This document shows positions 7,684 to 16,008 of a stretch of 35,276 nt of DNA, piece after piece. The position numbers and the translations under genes were made by a program. The notes below the pieces were generated by a model. It saw nothing but the letters and a program-made list of their open reading frames with translations. It was not told the DNA's origin and did not search any database. Each line of letters starts with the position of its first letter. Positions within the stretch are counted from its first letter, which is position 1. Source of the stretch: an uncultured Christensenella sp. (lineage in GTDB: Bacteria; Bacillota; Clostridia; Christensenellales; Borkfalkiaceae); contig CAJTYL010000013.1 of the NCBI GenBank assembly GCA_910583855.1, positions 1 through 35,276 on the forward strand, written 5' to 3'.

Positions 7684-8360
7684 GCTTTCGCCCCCGTAAA
7701 TTTATATCCGTCGCCCCAAACGGTAACGACGTATTTCGGCTCGTTGGGGTTGATTTCAATCGCTTCGCGCAATCTGCGTATATGCACGTTAAGCGTTCCG
7801 TCTCCGGTGAACTTATCCCCCCAGACTTTTTCAAAAAGTTCCCGCTTTGAAACGACTTTGCCCTCGTTTTCAATTAGGTGCGCAAGCAGTTTAAATTCAA
7901 GCGCGGTAAGCTTTATTTCCTTGCCGTTAACGGAAACCTGCCGGGCGACAAAGTTTACGGTAAGTCTTTCGTCCGAATACCCTTCGTTTACGGATTGTCC
8001 GTACCGCTTTAACACGGCTTTTACTTTTGCAAGCAGAACTCCGAGCGAATAGGGCTTTTGTACGTAATCGTCTCCGCCGATGTTAAGCGCGATGATTTTG
8101 TCGTCGTCGCTCGTGCGCGCGGAAATAAAAAGAATGGGTATATTCGTCGTTTCCCGTAATTCTTTACACAAATTAAAACCGCTGCCGTCACCCAAGTTTA
8201 TATCAAGCAGAATGAGTTCGGCAGTGTTTTCTTTGGAGAATTTGCGGCAACCGTCCGCGCTGTACGCTGCGGCCGTATTTATTCCGAACAGATTGAAGTA
8301 TTCCGCCGTGCTGTCTGCAAGCACTTTTTCATCGTCTATAATAAGGCAATTATATTTCAT
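7680..8360 (-). CDS. OmpR-family response regulator
   Basis: A 226-residue DNA-binding regulator. The receiver domain has D9-D10-E11, phospho-acceptor D53 (LLDINLGDGSG), S80 and K102 (QKPYS). The C-terminal winged helix spans about 128-224 and shows LTALEFKLLAHLIENEGKV, DGTLNVHIRRLREAI and VWGDGYKF. It is first in the operon and overlaps the kinase. The repeat boxes before the ABC ATPase gene, and two similar boxes before this gene, are its likely targets. Confidence 0.92.
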   Translation of the reverse strand: MKYNCLIIDDEKVLADSTAEYFNLFGINTAAAYSADGCRKFSKENTAELILLDINLGDGSGFNLCKELRETTNIPILFISARTSDDDKIIALNIGGDDYVQKPYSLGVLLAKVKAVLKRYGQSVNEGYSDERLTVNFVARQVSVNGKEIKLTALEFKLLAHLIENEGKVVSKRELFEKVWGDKFTGDGTLNVHIRRLREAIEINPNEPKYVVTVWGDGYKFTGAKA

Positions 8361-8402
8361 ATCGCACCTCGCGAATATTTTACCATTTTTTTCAGGAAAA
8401 AA

Positions 8403-8421
8403 TCTTTAAGAAATCCTTAAA
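8403..8421 (-). promoter_or_regulatory. Candidate autoregulatory boxes of the response regulator
   Basis: TCTTTAAG (8403-8410) and TCCTTAAA (8414-8421) repeat with an 11-base step. They resemble the four boxes in front of the ABC ATPase gene. They lie 43-61 bases upstream of the regulator start. Confidence 0.5.
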
Positions 8422-8564
8422 TTTTTCTTTTTTGCGTGAACGCTTAATTTATCGTCTATTTGTAATGAAAGCTTGCAATGCAAGATTAAACGATGTAGAA
8501 TTTACTTACGACAAACAATTTATCTGATTTTGCCGAAAAATATATTTTAAGACGGTATTTTTAA

Positions 8565-9272
8565 TTGAATAAATTTTTAAAAGCGGTAAAGGACTTTCTT
8601 TTTCCGACGGACTTTACCTGTGATATTTGCGGGCGGGAAACGTTCGGGACGAATATTTGCGACGAGTGCGCAAAAACCCTGACGTATAACGACAAGCAAG
8701 TCTGCCCCGTTTGCGGCAGAAGGACCGTCCGCCCCGAGATTTGCGTGGAGTGTAAGGAACAACCGCCAGAATTCGACAGAGCCCTGTCTACGTTCGTGTA
8801 CGAGGGCGGGGCGGCAGTTCTCATAAAAAAATTCAAGCTGGGGAAGGGGTATTTAAAGCAGTATTTTGCATACGAAATTTATAAAAAGATACGGGGCTTT
8901 GCACGGTGCGATATAATAGTCTGCGTTCCTATGACCCGACGGGCAAAGCTGAAGCGCGGATACAACCAAAGCGAGCTTCTGGCAAAAGCTCTGTCCGAAA
9001 GGTGCGGCGTACCGTATTTAAAGGGCGCGGTTGAAAAGCGCAAGGAAACGGCAACGCAAAAGGAACTTTCCCGCAAGGAGCGCGGCAAGAACCTTAAAGG
9101 CTGTTTTAAAGTAGTTAAAAGGGAAGAGGTAAAGGGCAAGCGCGTTTTGGTGGCTGACGACGTTTTAACGACGGGCGCAACCGCGGACGAAATGGCGTTT
9201 GCGCTGAAAAAAGCGGGGGCGGTTAAAGTGTATCTTGCAACCGTTGCTTCGGTGGAGTATAAGATGCTTTGA
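8565..9272 (+). CDS. comF: ComF-family phosphoribosyltransferase-like protein
   Basis: A 235-residue ComF/GntX-type protein linked in other bacteria to DNA uptake. The N-terminal part has eight cysteines in two zinc-ribbon-like sets (CDICG...CDEC and CPVCG...CVEC). The C-terminal part is a phosphoribosyltransferase fold with the PRPP loop VLVADDVLTTGAT and the family segments VPMTRRAKLKRGYNQSELLA and RKETATQKELSRKER. The start is probably the TTG at 8565; the upstream ribosome-binding site is poor and no ATG exists nearby. It stands alone with its own terminator, and no comFA is seen beside it. Confidence 0.85.
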   Translation: MNKFLKAVKDFLFPTDFTCDICGRETFGTNICDECAKTLTYNDKQVCPVCGRRTVRPEICVECKEQPPEFDRALSTFVYEGGAAVLIKKFKLGKGYLKQYFAYEIYKKIRGFARCDIIVCVPMTRRAKLKRGYNQSELLAKALSERCGVPYLKGAVEKRKETATQKELSRKERGKNLKGCFKVVKREEVKGKRVLVADDVLTTGATADEMAFALKKAGAVKVYLATVASVEYKML

Positions 9273-9280
9273 TTAAACGC

Positions 9281-9318
9281 AAATTCCCGCCGCGCAAACG
9301 CGCGGCGGGAATTTGTTT
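9281..9318. terminator. Terminator between comF and ktrA
   Basis: A perfect 15-bp stem (9281-9295 with 9300-9314) has an AAAC loop. It lies between the convergent comF and ktrA genes and probably serves both; the T-rich tail is better on the plus strand. Confidence 0.75.
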
Positions 9319-9355
9319 GCTGTTTATGAAATTTTTGGCTAAGTTTAACGCTTAC

Positions 9356-10012
9356 TTATTTTTTCTTGTTGTTTGTGAACGCTATAATTTTTTCGGTGTT
9401 GCCGAAAACGACCATCTTATCGCCTTCCTCAAACACCATGTCGGGCGTGGGGGAGGGCATTATTTTATTATCCTTTTTGATAGTCAGAATGTTCATATCG
9501 TAGACCGCTCTGGGGTTAGCCTCGCGTATGGTTTTTCCGATCCATTTCGAGGGTACCGCAAGCTCGAAAATGGAAAATGTTGCGTCGAGTTCGATATAGT
9601 CGTAAACCTTTTGCGCGTTCAACCGCACGGCAAGCTTTTCGGCAACGTCGCGGTTAGGGTAAATGACTTCGTCCGCGCCCACGCGGAAGAGGAACTTTCT
9701 CTGTATTTCGGTGTTCGCCTTGGAAACGACGTATTTCGCCCCCAAATCTTTCAGTATGGATGTAATTTCAAGCGAGCTTTGAAAGTCGTCCGCAATAGTT
9801 ACCACGCACGCGTCGAACGAGGGGATATCAAGGCTCTTGACGTTGTCCGCGTTCATACAGTTTGTGATGACCGCGTTGGTATACTTGGGCGCAAGCGAAT
9901 TAATAACGTCTTCTTCCTTGTCGACTATCATAACCTCGTCGCCCATATCGATAAGGCGTCCGCCTAAAATTTGTCCGAACTGCCCCATACCTATTAAAAG
10001 AATTGATTTCAT
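9356..10012 (-). CDS. ktrA: Potassium uptake regulatory subunit KtrA/TrkA
   Basis: A 218-residue cytoplasmic gating protein, the usual KtrA length. The RCK N-terminal nucleotide-binding fold opens with GMGQFGQILGGRL, has D at the end of strand 2 (MIVDKEED), and is followed by an RCK C-terminal domain (about 135-215) that in relatives binds c-di-AMP. It would form a ring under the KtrB channel and control K+ flow. The gene follows ktrB with a 30-base gap. The start has a GGAGATTTTTT-type site. Confidence 0.9.
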   Translation of the reverse strand: MKSILLIGMGQFGQILGGRLIDMGDEVMIVDKEEDVINSLAPKYTNAVITNCMNADNVKSLDIPSFDACVVTIADDFQSSLEITSILKDLGAKYVVSKANTEIQRKFLFRVGADEVIYPNRDVAEKLAVRLNAQKVYDYIELDATFSIFELAVPSKWIGKTIREANPRAVYDMNILTIKKDNKIMPSPTPDMVFEEGDKMVVFGNTEKIIAFTNNKKK

Positions 10013-10042
10013 AAAAAATCTCCTAAAAAACCTTAGATATTA

Positions 10043-11389
10043 TTACCCGATCATCAAAGTGTCCATAGGCTTCCTGATGTCTGCCGCGGAGCGTTTTGCC
10101 CCGAGCGCAAGTGCTAACGTCAAAATGCCCACCCTGCCCGCGTACATAAGAAGTATAAGGATAATTTTTGAAGCTATCGAAAGATTTCCCGTCACGTTCA
10201 GGCTAAGCCCCGCCGTCGTCAATGCTGAAACGCTTTCAAAAAGCGCGCTCATTGCGGGTAGCTCGGGCTCTATCGCGCATATGGCGAGGGCGGCGACCAT
10301 TATCAGCATAAGGCAGGCTGCAAATATTGCAAGCGCCTGCGACACGAGTGAATGGTCAATGCGTTTATTGCCGACGTTAATATCTCTTTTGCCGCGGAAA
10401 ACCGCAAACATACCAGTTAAAATAACGGCTAACGTTCCAACTTTGATACCGCCCGCCGTTGAACCCGAATTGCCGCCTATAAACATCAACAATACGGTTA
10501 AAATCTGCCCGCTTTCGGATAGGTCTGCGGGGTTGGTGGTATAGAAGCCCGCAGTGCGGGGAGTGGTGGCGTTGAATATCGAAGCAAGTAGCTTTTCTCC
10601 GAAATTAAAACCCTCGTAAACGGGGTTGTTCCATTCAAAAGCAAGGAACAGCGAAGTTGAAAGGAGAATTATAATTGCGCTGACGAACAGTACGACCTTG
10701 GTGTTTAACTGGAATTTTGCGGGGTTGCAACGGGTGTCTATTATATCCTCCCATACGAGGAAGCCCAGCCCACCGACGAAAATCAGCGTGCAAAGAGTGA
10801 GAACGACTAACGGGTCCGTTACGTATGCCGAGAGCGAACTTCCGCCCACGGCGCCCATCAAATCAAAGCCCGCGTTGCAGAAAGCCGAAACGGAATGCCA
10901 TATCGAAAAGTAGATGCCGTTGCCCCAACCGAAATCGGGGACGAATCTGAAACATAGGATGAACGCGCCCGCAAATTCAAAAATCGCCGTGCCGATAAAA
11001 ATTCTTTTTATCAGCGTTTTTATGCCGGAATTTTTTCCGCCGCCGCCGGCCACGATAAAAGCTTTTCTTTGGTACTGCCCTACGTTCTTTTTAATCATTA
11101 AGAAAACGGTCGAAACGAAGGTCATAAACCCCAAGCCGCCGGTCTGAATAAGTAAAAGTATGACTATCTGTCCGAACAGCGACCAATGCGCGCCCGTATC
11201 GAGAGTGGCAAGCCCCGTTACGCACGTAGCGCTCGTTGCGGTAAACAAAGCGTCGATATAGCGCGTCGGTTGCCCGTCCTTCGCCGCGAAGGGGAGAACG
11301 AGTAACAGGCTACCTAAAATTATTACCGCCAGATAGCCGAGGGCAAGGAACTGCCACACGGAAAGTTTTAGTTTGAATTTTTTCTTCAT
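10043..11389 (-). CDS. ktrB: Potassium uptake channel subunit KtrB/TrkH
   Basis: A 448-residue membrane channel with the four-fold M1-P-M2 layout. The pore loops are visible as SATCVTGLAT, FCNAGFDLMG, GNSGSTAGGIKVGT and SALTTAGLSL, each with the glycine that lines the selectivity filter. Its length and its pairing with a single-RCK partner favour KtrB over the longer TrkH. It sits behind a consensus promoter and leads the ktrB-ktrA operon. GGAAGAG before the ATG is the ribosome-binding site. No c-di-AMP riboswitch is recognisable upstream. Confidence 0.92.
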   Translation of the reverse strand: MKKKFKLKLSVWQFLALGYLAVIILGSLLLVLPFAAKDGQPTRYIDALFTATSATCVTGLATLDTGAHWSLFGQIVILLLIQTGGLGFMTFVSTVFLMIKKNVGQYQRKAFIVAGGGGKNSGIKTLIKRIFIGTAIFEFAGAFILCFRFVPDFGWGNGIYFSIWHSVSAFCNAGFDLMGAVGGSSLSAYVTDPLVVLTLCTLIFVGGLGFLVWEDIIDTRCNPAKFQLNTKVVLFVSAIIILLSTSLFLAFEWNNPVYEGFNFGEKLLASIFNATTPRTAGFYTTNPADLSESGQILTVLLMFIGGNSGSTAGGIKVGTLAVILTGMFAVFRGKRDINVGNKRIDHSLVSQALAIFAACLMLIMVAALAICAIEPELPAMSALFESVSALTTAGLSLNVTGNLSIASKIILILLMYAGRVGILTLALALGAKRSAADIRKPMDTLMIG

Positions 11390-11412
11390 TTATCTCTTCC
11401 GAAATCCGCTTA

Positions 11413-11441
11413 ATTGTAGCATATGCGCGGGGCAATGTCAA
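11413..11441 (-). promoter_or_regulatory. Promoter of ktrB-ktrA
   Basis: On the minus strand, TTGACA (11436-11441), a 17-base spacer and TACAAT (11413-11418). The spacer ends in the palindrome GCATATGC, which recurs twice further upstream. Confidence 0.85.
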
Positions 11442-11871
11442 TAATTTGCGCGGGAGTGTAATTTTTATCGAAACATACGGAATATATGCGCGGGCACGGC
11501 AAATCGACCTCGTTTGCACCGTAACACAAATTAGTTCCAAGGCATATGCTTTAATACGGATTTTGCGGCGGCGCGCATATTTGCGGCGGCTAAGATGAAC
11601 CGCCGTTCAAGCGTTTTAGCCGCATTTGAATAATACTGCACATAAATTCCAAAGCATATGCGTTTACACGGCATATAAAAGTCGGGTGGAGGGGAAGTAG
11701 GAGGCAAAACGCCGAATTTTGTCGAAACGGAAAATCCGTTTTTTCGGGGTTTTCCGTGTGAGCGGAGGGGGTACGCGCACTTTTTTTATATGCGCTCCTG
11801 CTGAAATGTATTATCGCTGAATTGTTTTTAAACTAATATGAATTTGCACTTATATGTGCGGAGGTTTTTAT
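11442..11871. other. Structured gene-free region between ktrB and glmM
   Basis: About 430 bases without a credible ORF. It holds two 25-base imperfect direct repeats (11535-11559 and 11647-11671, 21 of 25 identical) centred on GCATATGC, a nested hairpin (GCGGCTAA at 11586 with TTAGCCGC at 11616, inner GAAC/GTTC), and a 17-base perfect palindrome at 11725-11741. A TTTTGTCGAAAC that resembles a Spo0A box overlaps the palindrome. No clear glmM promoter is seen. I do not recognise a known RNA family here. Confidence 0.6.
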
Positions 11872-13212
11872 TTGGGTAAATACTTCGGAACAGACGGGTT
11901 CAGGGGCGAAGCCGGCATTGCCGTCACTGCCGAAAGGGCGTTTAAAGTGGGAAAATTTTTAGGCTGGTACTTCGGCGCGCGTCAAAACCGCAAGTGCCGC
12001 GCCGTCATCGGCAAGGATACCCGCCTTTCCTCTTATATGCTTGAATATTCACTTGCAGCGGGGCTCACTTCGGTAGGCGCGGACGCGCACATTATGCACG
12101 TGACCACTACCCCCTCCGTTTCGTACGTGACGCGTTGCGACGGTTTCGATTTTGGAATAATGGTTTCCGCAAGCCACAACCCCTATTACGATAACGGCAT
12201 AAAGCTCTTAAACGACCGCGGCGAAAAAATGGACGACGGCGTAATCGCGCTCGTCGAAAGTTATCTCGACGGCGATTTTACCGCCTTTGGCGGTAAGGAT
12301 ATCCCATTTGCGCACGGTAGGGATATAGGCCGCACCGTAGACTACGTTGCGGGACGAAACCGCTACGTCGGGCATCTTATTTCCCTTGCGACCTGCTCGT
12401 ATAAGGGGTTGAGAATCGGGCTTGACGGGGCTAACGGCAGCGCATTTCAGATTGCGCGCAGCGTGTTTGAAGCGCTTGGCGCAAAGACGTATATGATAGG
12501 AGACGTGCCCGACGGCACCAACGTAAACGACGGCGTCGGCTCCACACATATCGGAGCGCTGTGCGACCTCGTCGTAAAAAACTCGTTGGATTTCGGCTTT
12601 GCGTTCGACGGCGACGCGGACAGATGCATTGCGGTTGATGCGAACGGCAGCGTTATTTCGGGCGACGAGGAGATGTACGTGCTTGCAAATTATCTGCATT
12701 CGCGCGGCGAGCTTGCTCACGGCAAAGTGGTCTGCACCGTCCTCTCAAACGGCGGGTTTATTGATAGTCTTGCCGCGTGCGGCATAACGTGCGAGGTGTG
12801 CGACGTAGGCGACAAAACCGTGTGTGACACTATGGCGAAAACGGGCGCGGTTCTGGGCGGAGAGCGCAGCGGGCACGTGGTGTTTTCCAAGTACGAAACC
12901 ACGGGCGACGGGTTGGTAACCGCGGTTTTGCTTATGGAGGCGATAGTCGAAAACGGCGGTTTTGAAGGACTGCTGAAAGGCTATAAGTCTTATCCGCAAA
13001 TTACGTTGAACGTTCCGGTCGTAGACAAAATGCAGGCAATGTCGGGCGTGGAAGCCGTCGCGAATAAGCTGAGAAAGGATTTAAACGTCCGTCTCGTAGT
13101 CCGCCCTTCGGGCACTGAGCGGGTTATTCGCGTTACCGCCGAGGGCGAAAGCGAAGAACTGTGCGCCCTGGCTTGTAAAATAATGGAAGGTAAAATACGA
13201 GAAAATATTTAA
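11872..13212 (+). CDS. glmM: Phosphoglucosamine mutase
   Basis: A 446-residue cytoplasmic enzyme that converts glucosamine-6-phosphate to glucosamine-1-phosphate on the way to UDP-GlcNAc and peptidoglycan. The start is the TTG at 11872, because GGAGG lies 7 bases ahead and the protein then begins with the family's canonical MGKYFGTDGFRG; the in-frame ATG at 11854 lies before that site. The phospho-serine loop is MVSASHNP (S101), the metal loop FDGDADR, the sugar loop GGERSGH, and the phosphate-binding loop RPSGTERVIRV. It pairs with glmS 84 bases downstream, which makes its substrate. Confidence 0.93.
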   Translation: MGKYFGTDGFRGEAGIAVTAERAFKVGKFLGWYFGARQNRKCRAVIGKDTRLSSYMLEYSLAAGLTSVGADAHIMHVTTTPSVSYVTRCDGFDFGIMVSASHNPYYDNGIKLLNDRGEKMDDGVIALVESYLDGDFTAFGGKDIPFAHGRDIGRTVDYVAGRNRYVGHLISLATCSYKGLRIGLDGANGSAFQIARSVFEALGAKTYMIGDVPDGTNVNDGVGSTHIGALCDLVVKNSLDFGFAFDGDADRCIAVDANGSVISGDEEMYVLANYLHSRGELAHGKVVCTVLSNGGFIDSLAACGITCEVCDVGDKTVCDTMAKTGAVLGGERSGHVVFSKYETTGDGLVTAVLLMEAIVENGGFEGLLKGYKSYPQITLNVPVVDKMQAMSGVEAVANKLRKDLNVRLVVRPSGTERVIRVTAEGESEELCALACKIMEGKIRENI

Positions 13213-13296
13213 CCGCGTCGTGAAAATGCGTTGCGCTGAAAATCACGAAATTTTATTTGCGCAGAATGGCAAAGAAAATTTGTGGGGAGGGAATTT

Positions 13297-15066
13297 ATGT
13301 GCGGTATCGTAGGTTACATAGGCGGCGGCAATGCCGCAGAAATAATTTTGGGCGGGCTTAAACGACTGGAATATCGCGGCTACGACTCTGCGGGCGCGGC
13401 GTTTCTCTCGGACGGAAAAATTCAGCTCGTAAAAAAACAGGGACGGGTTGAAAAGCTTGCGCCCCTTTTAAAGGACGTCCGTTCGTTCGCCGGAATAGGT
13501 CACACCCGTTGGGCAACGCACGGAGAGCCGTCGGACGCCAACGCGCACCCGCATTTATCGGACGGTATCGCCGTCGTGCATAACGGTATTATTGAAAATT
13601 ACGCCGAACTTAAAGCCGAGCTTATTTCGGGCGGCGCAAAATTTCTTTCTGATACCGACAGCGAAGTCGTAGTCCACCTTCTTGCAAAAAATTACGGCGG
13701 CAACCTAATCGAAGCTATGCGTAAAACCGTTAAAGCGCTCGAAGGTTCGTATGCGCTTATGGCAATATGCGAAAGTGAGAATAAGATTGTAGTTGCGCGG
13801 TATAAAAGTCCGCTTATCGTAGGCTACGGCGACGGCGGAAATTTTGTTGCCAGCGACGAGCCCGCCCTTGCCGGACTTTGTCGGGATATCTCCATTTTAG
13901 AAGACGGCGACGTTGCCGAAATCACTGCGGACGGCGTGAATATTTTCGACAAATATTTTAAGCCCGTAACCCGCGCCAAGGAACCTAATCTGGCTGTTTC
14001 CGCAAGCCTCGGGCTTGAAGGCTGTCCGCACTATATGCTGAAAGAACTGCGCGAAACTCCCCTGTCGGTTGAAGCTACCGTCCGCGCTTTCGACGGGGTA
14101 AAGGATAATCTTTCGACCGTGCTTAAAGGAGTAAAGCGGGTTATACTTACCGGCTGCGGAACGGCTTACCACGCCGCATTAATCGGCAAACGTTACGTTG
14201 AGTGCTTTGCGCGTATCCCCGCGGAGTGCGAAACTGCGGGTGAATTCCGCTATAAAAATCCCGTTATAGATAATAGCACGGCGGTGTTTGCGGTCAGCCA
14301 AAGCGGTGAAACGGCGGACACCGTTGAGGCGGCAAGACTTGCGCTTTCGATGGGCGCAAAGGTAATTGCCGTAACCAATTCCCACCGTTCTGAGCTGACG
14401 CGGCTTGCAACCGCCGTCGTACCCGTTGCGGCGGGACCCGAAATTTGCGTTGCGGCGACAAAAAGCTATACGGGGCAGCTTGCCGCGCTGTACCTTTCCG
14501 CGGCAACGCTTGCAGGAGATGAAATCTATTCGGAGTGTGCAAAAAAAATTAAGGCGATTCCCGCCGTAATAAGCGAAACGCTTGAAAATCTGGATATGCG
14601 TTCACTTGCTCATATATGCGCTTCTTCAAGCGGGGTATATTTCTTGGGGCGCGATTTAGACTACGCAGTTGCCTTGGAAGGCAGCCTTAAATTAAAAGAA
14701 ATTTCCTACGTTGCGGGCGAGGGCTACCCTTCGGGGGAATTGAAGCACGGTACGCTTGCACTGATTGACGTAAACACGACGTCCGTCGTACTCATTACCG
14801 ATAAAAGCCTTGCGAGCAAAAGCGAAAACGCAGTGGAGCAGGTTTTATCGCGCGGAGGCAAGGTTGCGGTCATAACTAACGTGGAGGAAGCAGAGGAAAG
14901 GTTTGCGGGTAAATTGCCGTTAATTTCTCTTCCTGCGTGCGATAAATTTTTGTCGCCCCTTTTATCCGGCGTTGCCGTGCAGATGCTTGCCTATAAGGCG
15001 GCTGCGGTACTCGGAAGGGAGATAGATAAACCGCGGAACCTTGCTAAAAGCGTAACGGTAGAGTAA
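13297..15066 (+). CDS. glmS: Glutamine-fructose-6-phosphate aminotransferase
   Basis: A 589-residue enzyme making glucosamine-6-phosphate from fructose-6-phosphate and glutamine. The start is the ATG at 13297, not the GTG 15 bases earlier, because Cys2 (MCGIVGYIG) must become the N-terminal nucleophile. GGGGAGGG precedes it. The glutaminase domain (to about 215) has GHTRWATHG and NGIIENY. Two SIS sugar-isomerase domains follow, with GCGTAYHA, SQSGETADT, ATKSYT and EGSLKLKEISY. The protein ends with the family signature RNLAKSVTVE. The 84-base gap after glmM is too short for, and does not resemble, a glmS ribozyme. Confidence 0.95.
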   Translation: MCGIVGYIGGGNAAEIILGGLKRLEYRGYDSAGAAFLSDGKIQLVKKQGRVEKLAPLLKDVRSFAGIGHTRWATHGEPSDANAHPHLSDGIAVVHNGIIENYAELKAELISGGAKFLSDTDSEVVVHLLAKNYGGNLIEAMRKTVKALEGSYALMAICESENKIVVARYKSPLIVGYGDGGNFVASDEPALAGLCRDISILEDGDVAEITADGVNIFDKYFKPVTRAKEPNLAVSASLGLEGCPHYMLKELRETPLSVEATVRAFDGVKDNLSTVLKGVKRVILTGCGTAYHAALIGKRYVECFARIPAECETAGEFRYKNPVIDNSTAVFAVSQSGETADTVEAARLALSMGAKVIAVTNSHRSELTRLATAVVPVAAGPEICVAATKSYTGQLAALYLSAATLAGDEIYSECAKKIKAIPAVISETLENLDMRSLAHICASSSGVYFLGRDLDYAVALEGSLKLKEISYVAGEGYPSGELKHGTLALIDVNTTSVVLITDKSLASKSENAVEQVLSRGGKVAVITNVEEAEERFAGKLPLISLPACDKFLSPLLSGVAVQMLAYKAAAVLGREIDKPRNLAKSVTVE

Positions 15067-15144
15067 AAGGACATATATGCTTCGAAATACGGCGTTGCGC
15101 TGCGGCAACCCTCGGTTACTTATTTGATTAATCTAATTTATAAA

Positions 15145-15178
15145 AGCCGCCCGCGGGATATCCGCGGACGGCTAAAAT
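15145..15178. terminator. Terminator between glmS and the phosphatase gene
   Basis: A 12-base stem (AGCCGCCCGCGG with CCGCGGACGGCT, one weak pair) lies between convergent genes. The T-rich tail is on the minus strand, so it mainly ends the phosphatase operon. Confidence 0.7.
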
Positions 15179-15189
15179 TAACGTAATTT

Positions 15190-15987
15190 TTATTCCAGAT
15201 ATTTGTTTTTTAACAGTTCTATATCGTCGTCGGTCAAACCTAAGTACTGTTTGCAGTATTCAACGACGCTGCCGCAACGCTCCTTTATCTTGTTTACGGC
15301 GTGCGTTATATATTCGGGCTTTGCTATCATAAGCGCGTAAAGTATCCGCTTGAAGTCCTTGGCAACCGGCAATACGAGCAGCCCTAATTTTTGCGCGGTG
15401 CGCTTTCTGCGCTGAAACTTATTTGAAATAACGTAATCTTTGATTATGAGCTCTTCGTCGACTCCGAGCACCGCTTCTAATAGCATTGCGGCAATTCCCG
15501 TTCTGTCCTTGCCTGCGCTGCAATGCCACAGCATGCAGTTTTCGTTGGCAATGACGAGGGAGAAGAATTCTTTAAGCGTCTTTTGCGACCGTTCGTCAAA
15601 CAGCATCCGCTCGTAAACGTCCCGCATATATCCGTCGGCAGTGCCGAACTCGCTCTCAATGCGCTTGCTCTCTTCGCGCCAAATTTTAGTAAGGCTTTTG
15701 GTTTGAGTTATTCCCTGCGCGCCCGCCAGCTCTATGGGCAGATTGACTTGTCTTGCGCCCTTTATCTTGCTGTCGGGGTAATCCTGCCGTTCAAGTTCGT
15801 TGCGCATATCCACTACGGTTGTAACGCCGAGTTTTTCAAGATGGGTCAGTGTAAGTTTCGGCAGCTTGTAAAGTTTGCCGCTTCTTATCAGCTTGCCGTG
15901 CTTTATACGCCGTCCGTCTGCTACGGGAAAGCCGCCCAAATCACGCGTGTTATTCAGCTTGGGTAAATGCAATTTTTGGATATCCAC
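15190..15987 (-). CDS. Tyrosine-type protein phosphatase
   Basis: A 265-residue phosphatase of the bacterial tyrosine/serine family (Y_phosphatase3, similar to Mycobacterium PtpB and Listeria LipA). The family N-terminal NTRDLGGF is present, with VVDMRNELER in the middle. The P loop is HCSAGKDRTG, with nucleophile C156 and R162. It has no signal peptide, so it should act in the cytoplasm on phosphotyrosine or phosphoinositide-like substrates. The start is the GTG at 15987, supported by AAGGAG 7 bases ahead. It is 21 bases downstream of the YhhN-like gene and is probably co-transcribed with it. Confidence 0.88.
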   Translation of the reverse strand: MDIQKLHLPKLNNTRDLGGFPVADGRRIKHGKLIRSGKLYKLPKLTLTHLEKLGVTTVVDMRNELERQDYPDSKIKGARQVNLPIELAGAQGITQTKSLTKIWREESKRIESEFGTADGYMRDVYERMLFDERSQKTLKEFFSLVIANENCMLWHCSAGKDRTGIAAMLLEAVLGVDEELIIKDYVISNKFQRRKRTAQKLGLLVLPVAKDFKRILYALMIAKPEYITHAVNKIKERCGSVVEYCKQYLGLTDDDIELLKNKYLE

Positions 15988-16008
15988 TGCGCTCTCCTTA
16001 CGGTTGAT

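Noticed and set aside
9269..9967. A 232-codon plus-strand ORF
   Set aside because: It is antisense to ktrA and its composition is that of a shadow frame.
11390..11600. A c-di-AMP (ydaO-type) riboswitch before ktrB
   Set aside because: The predicted transcript starts about 17 bases before the ATG, leaving no room, and the conserved motif is not seen.
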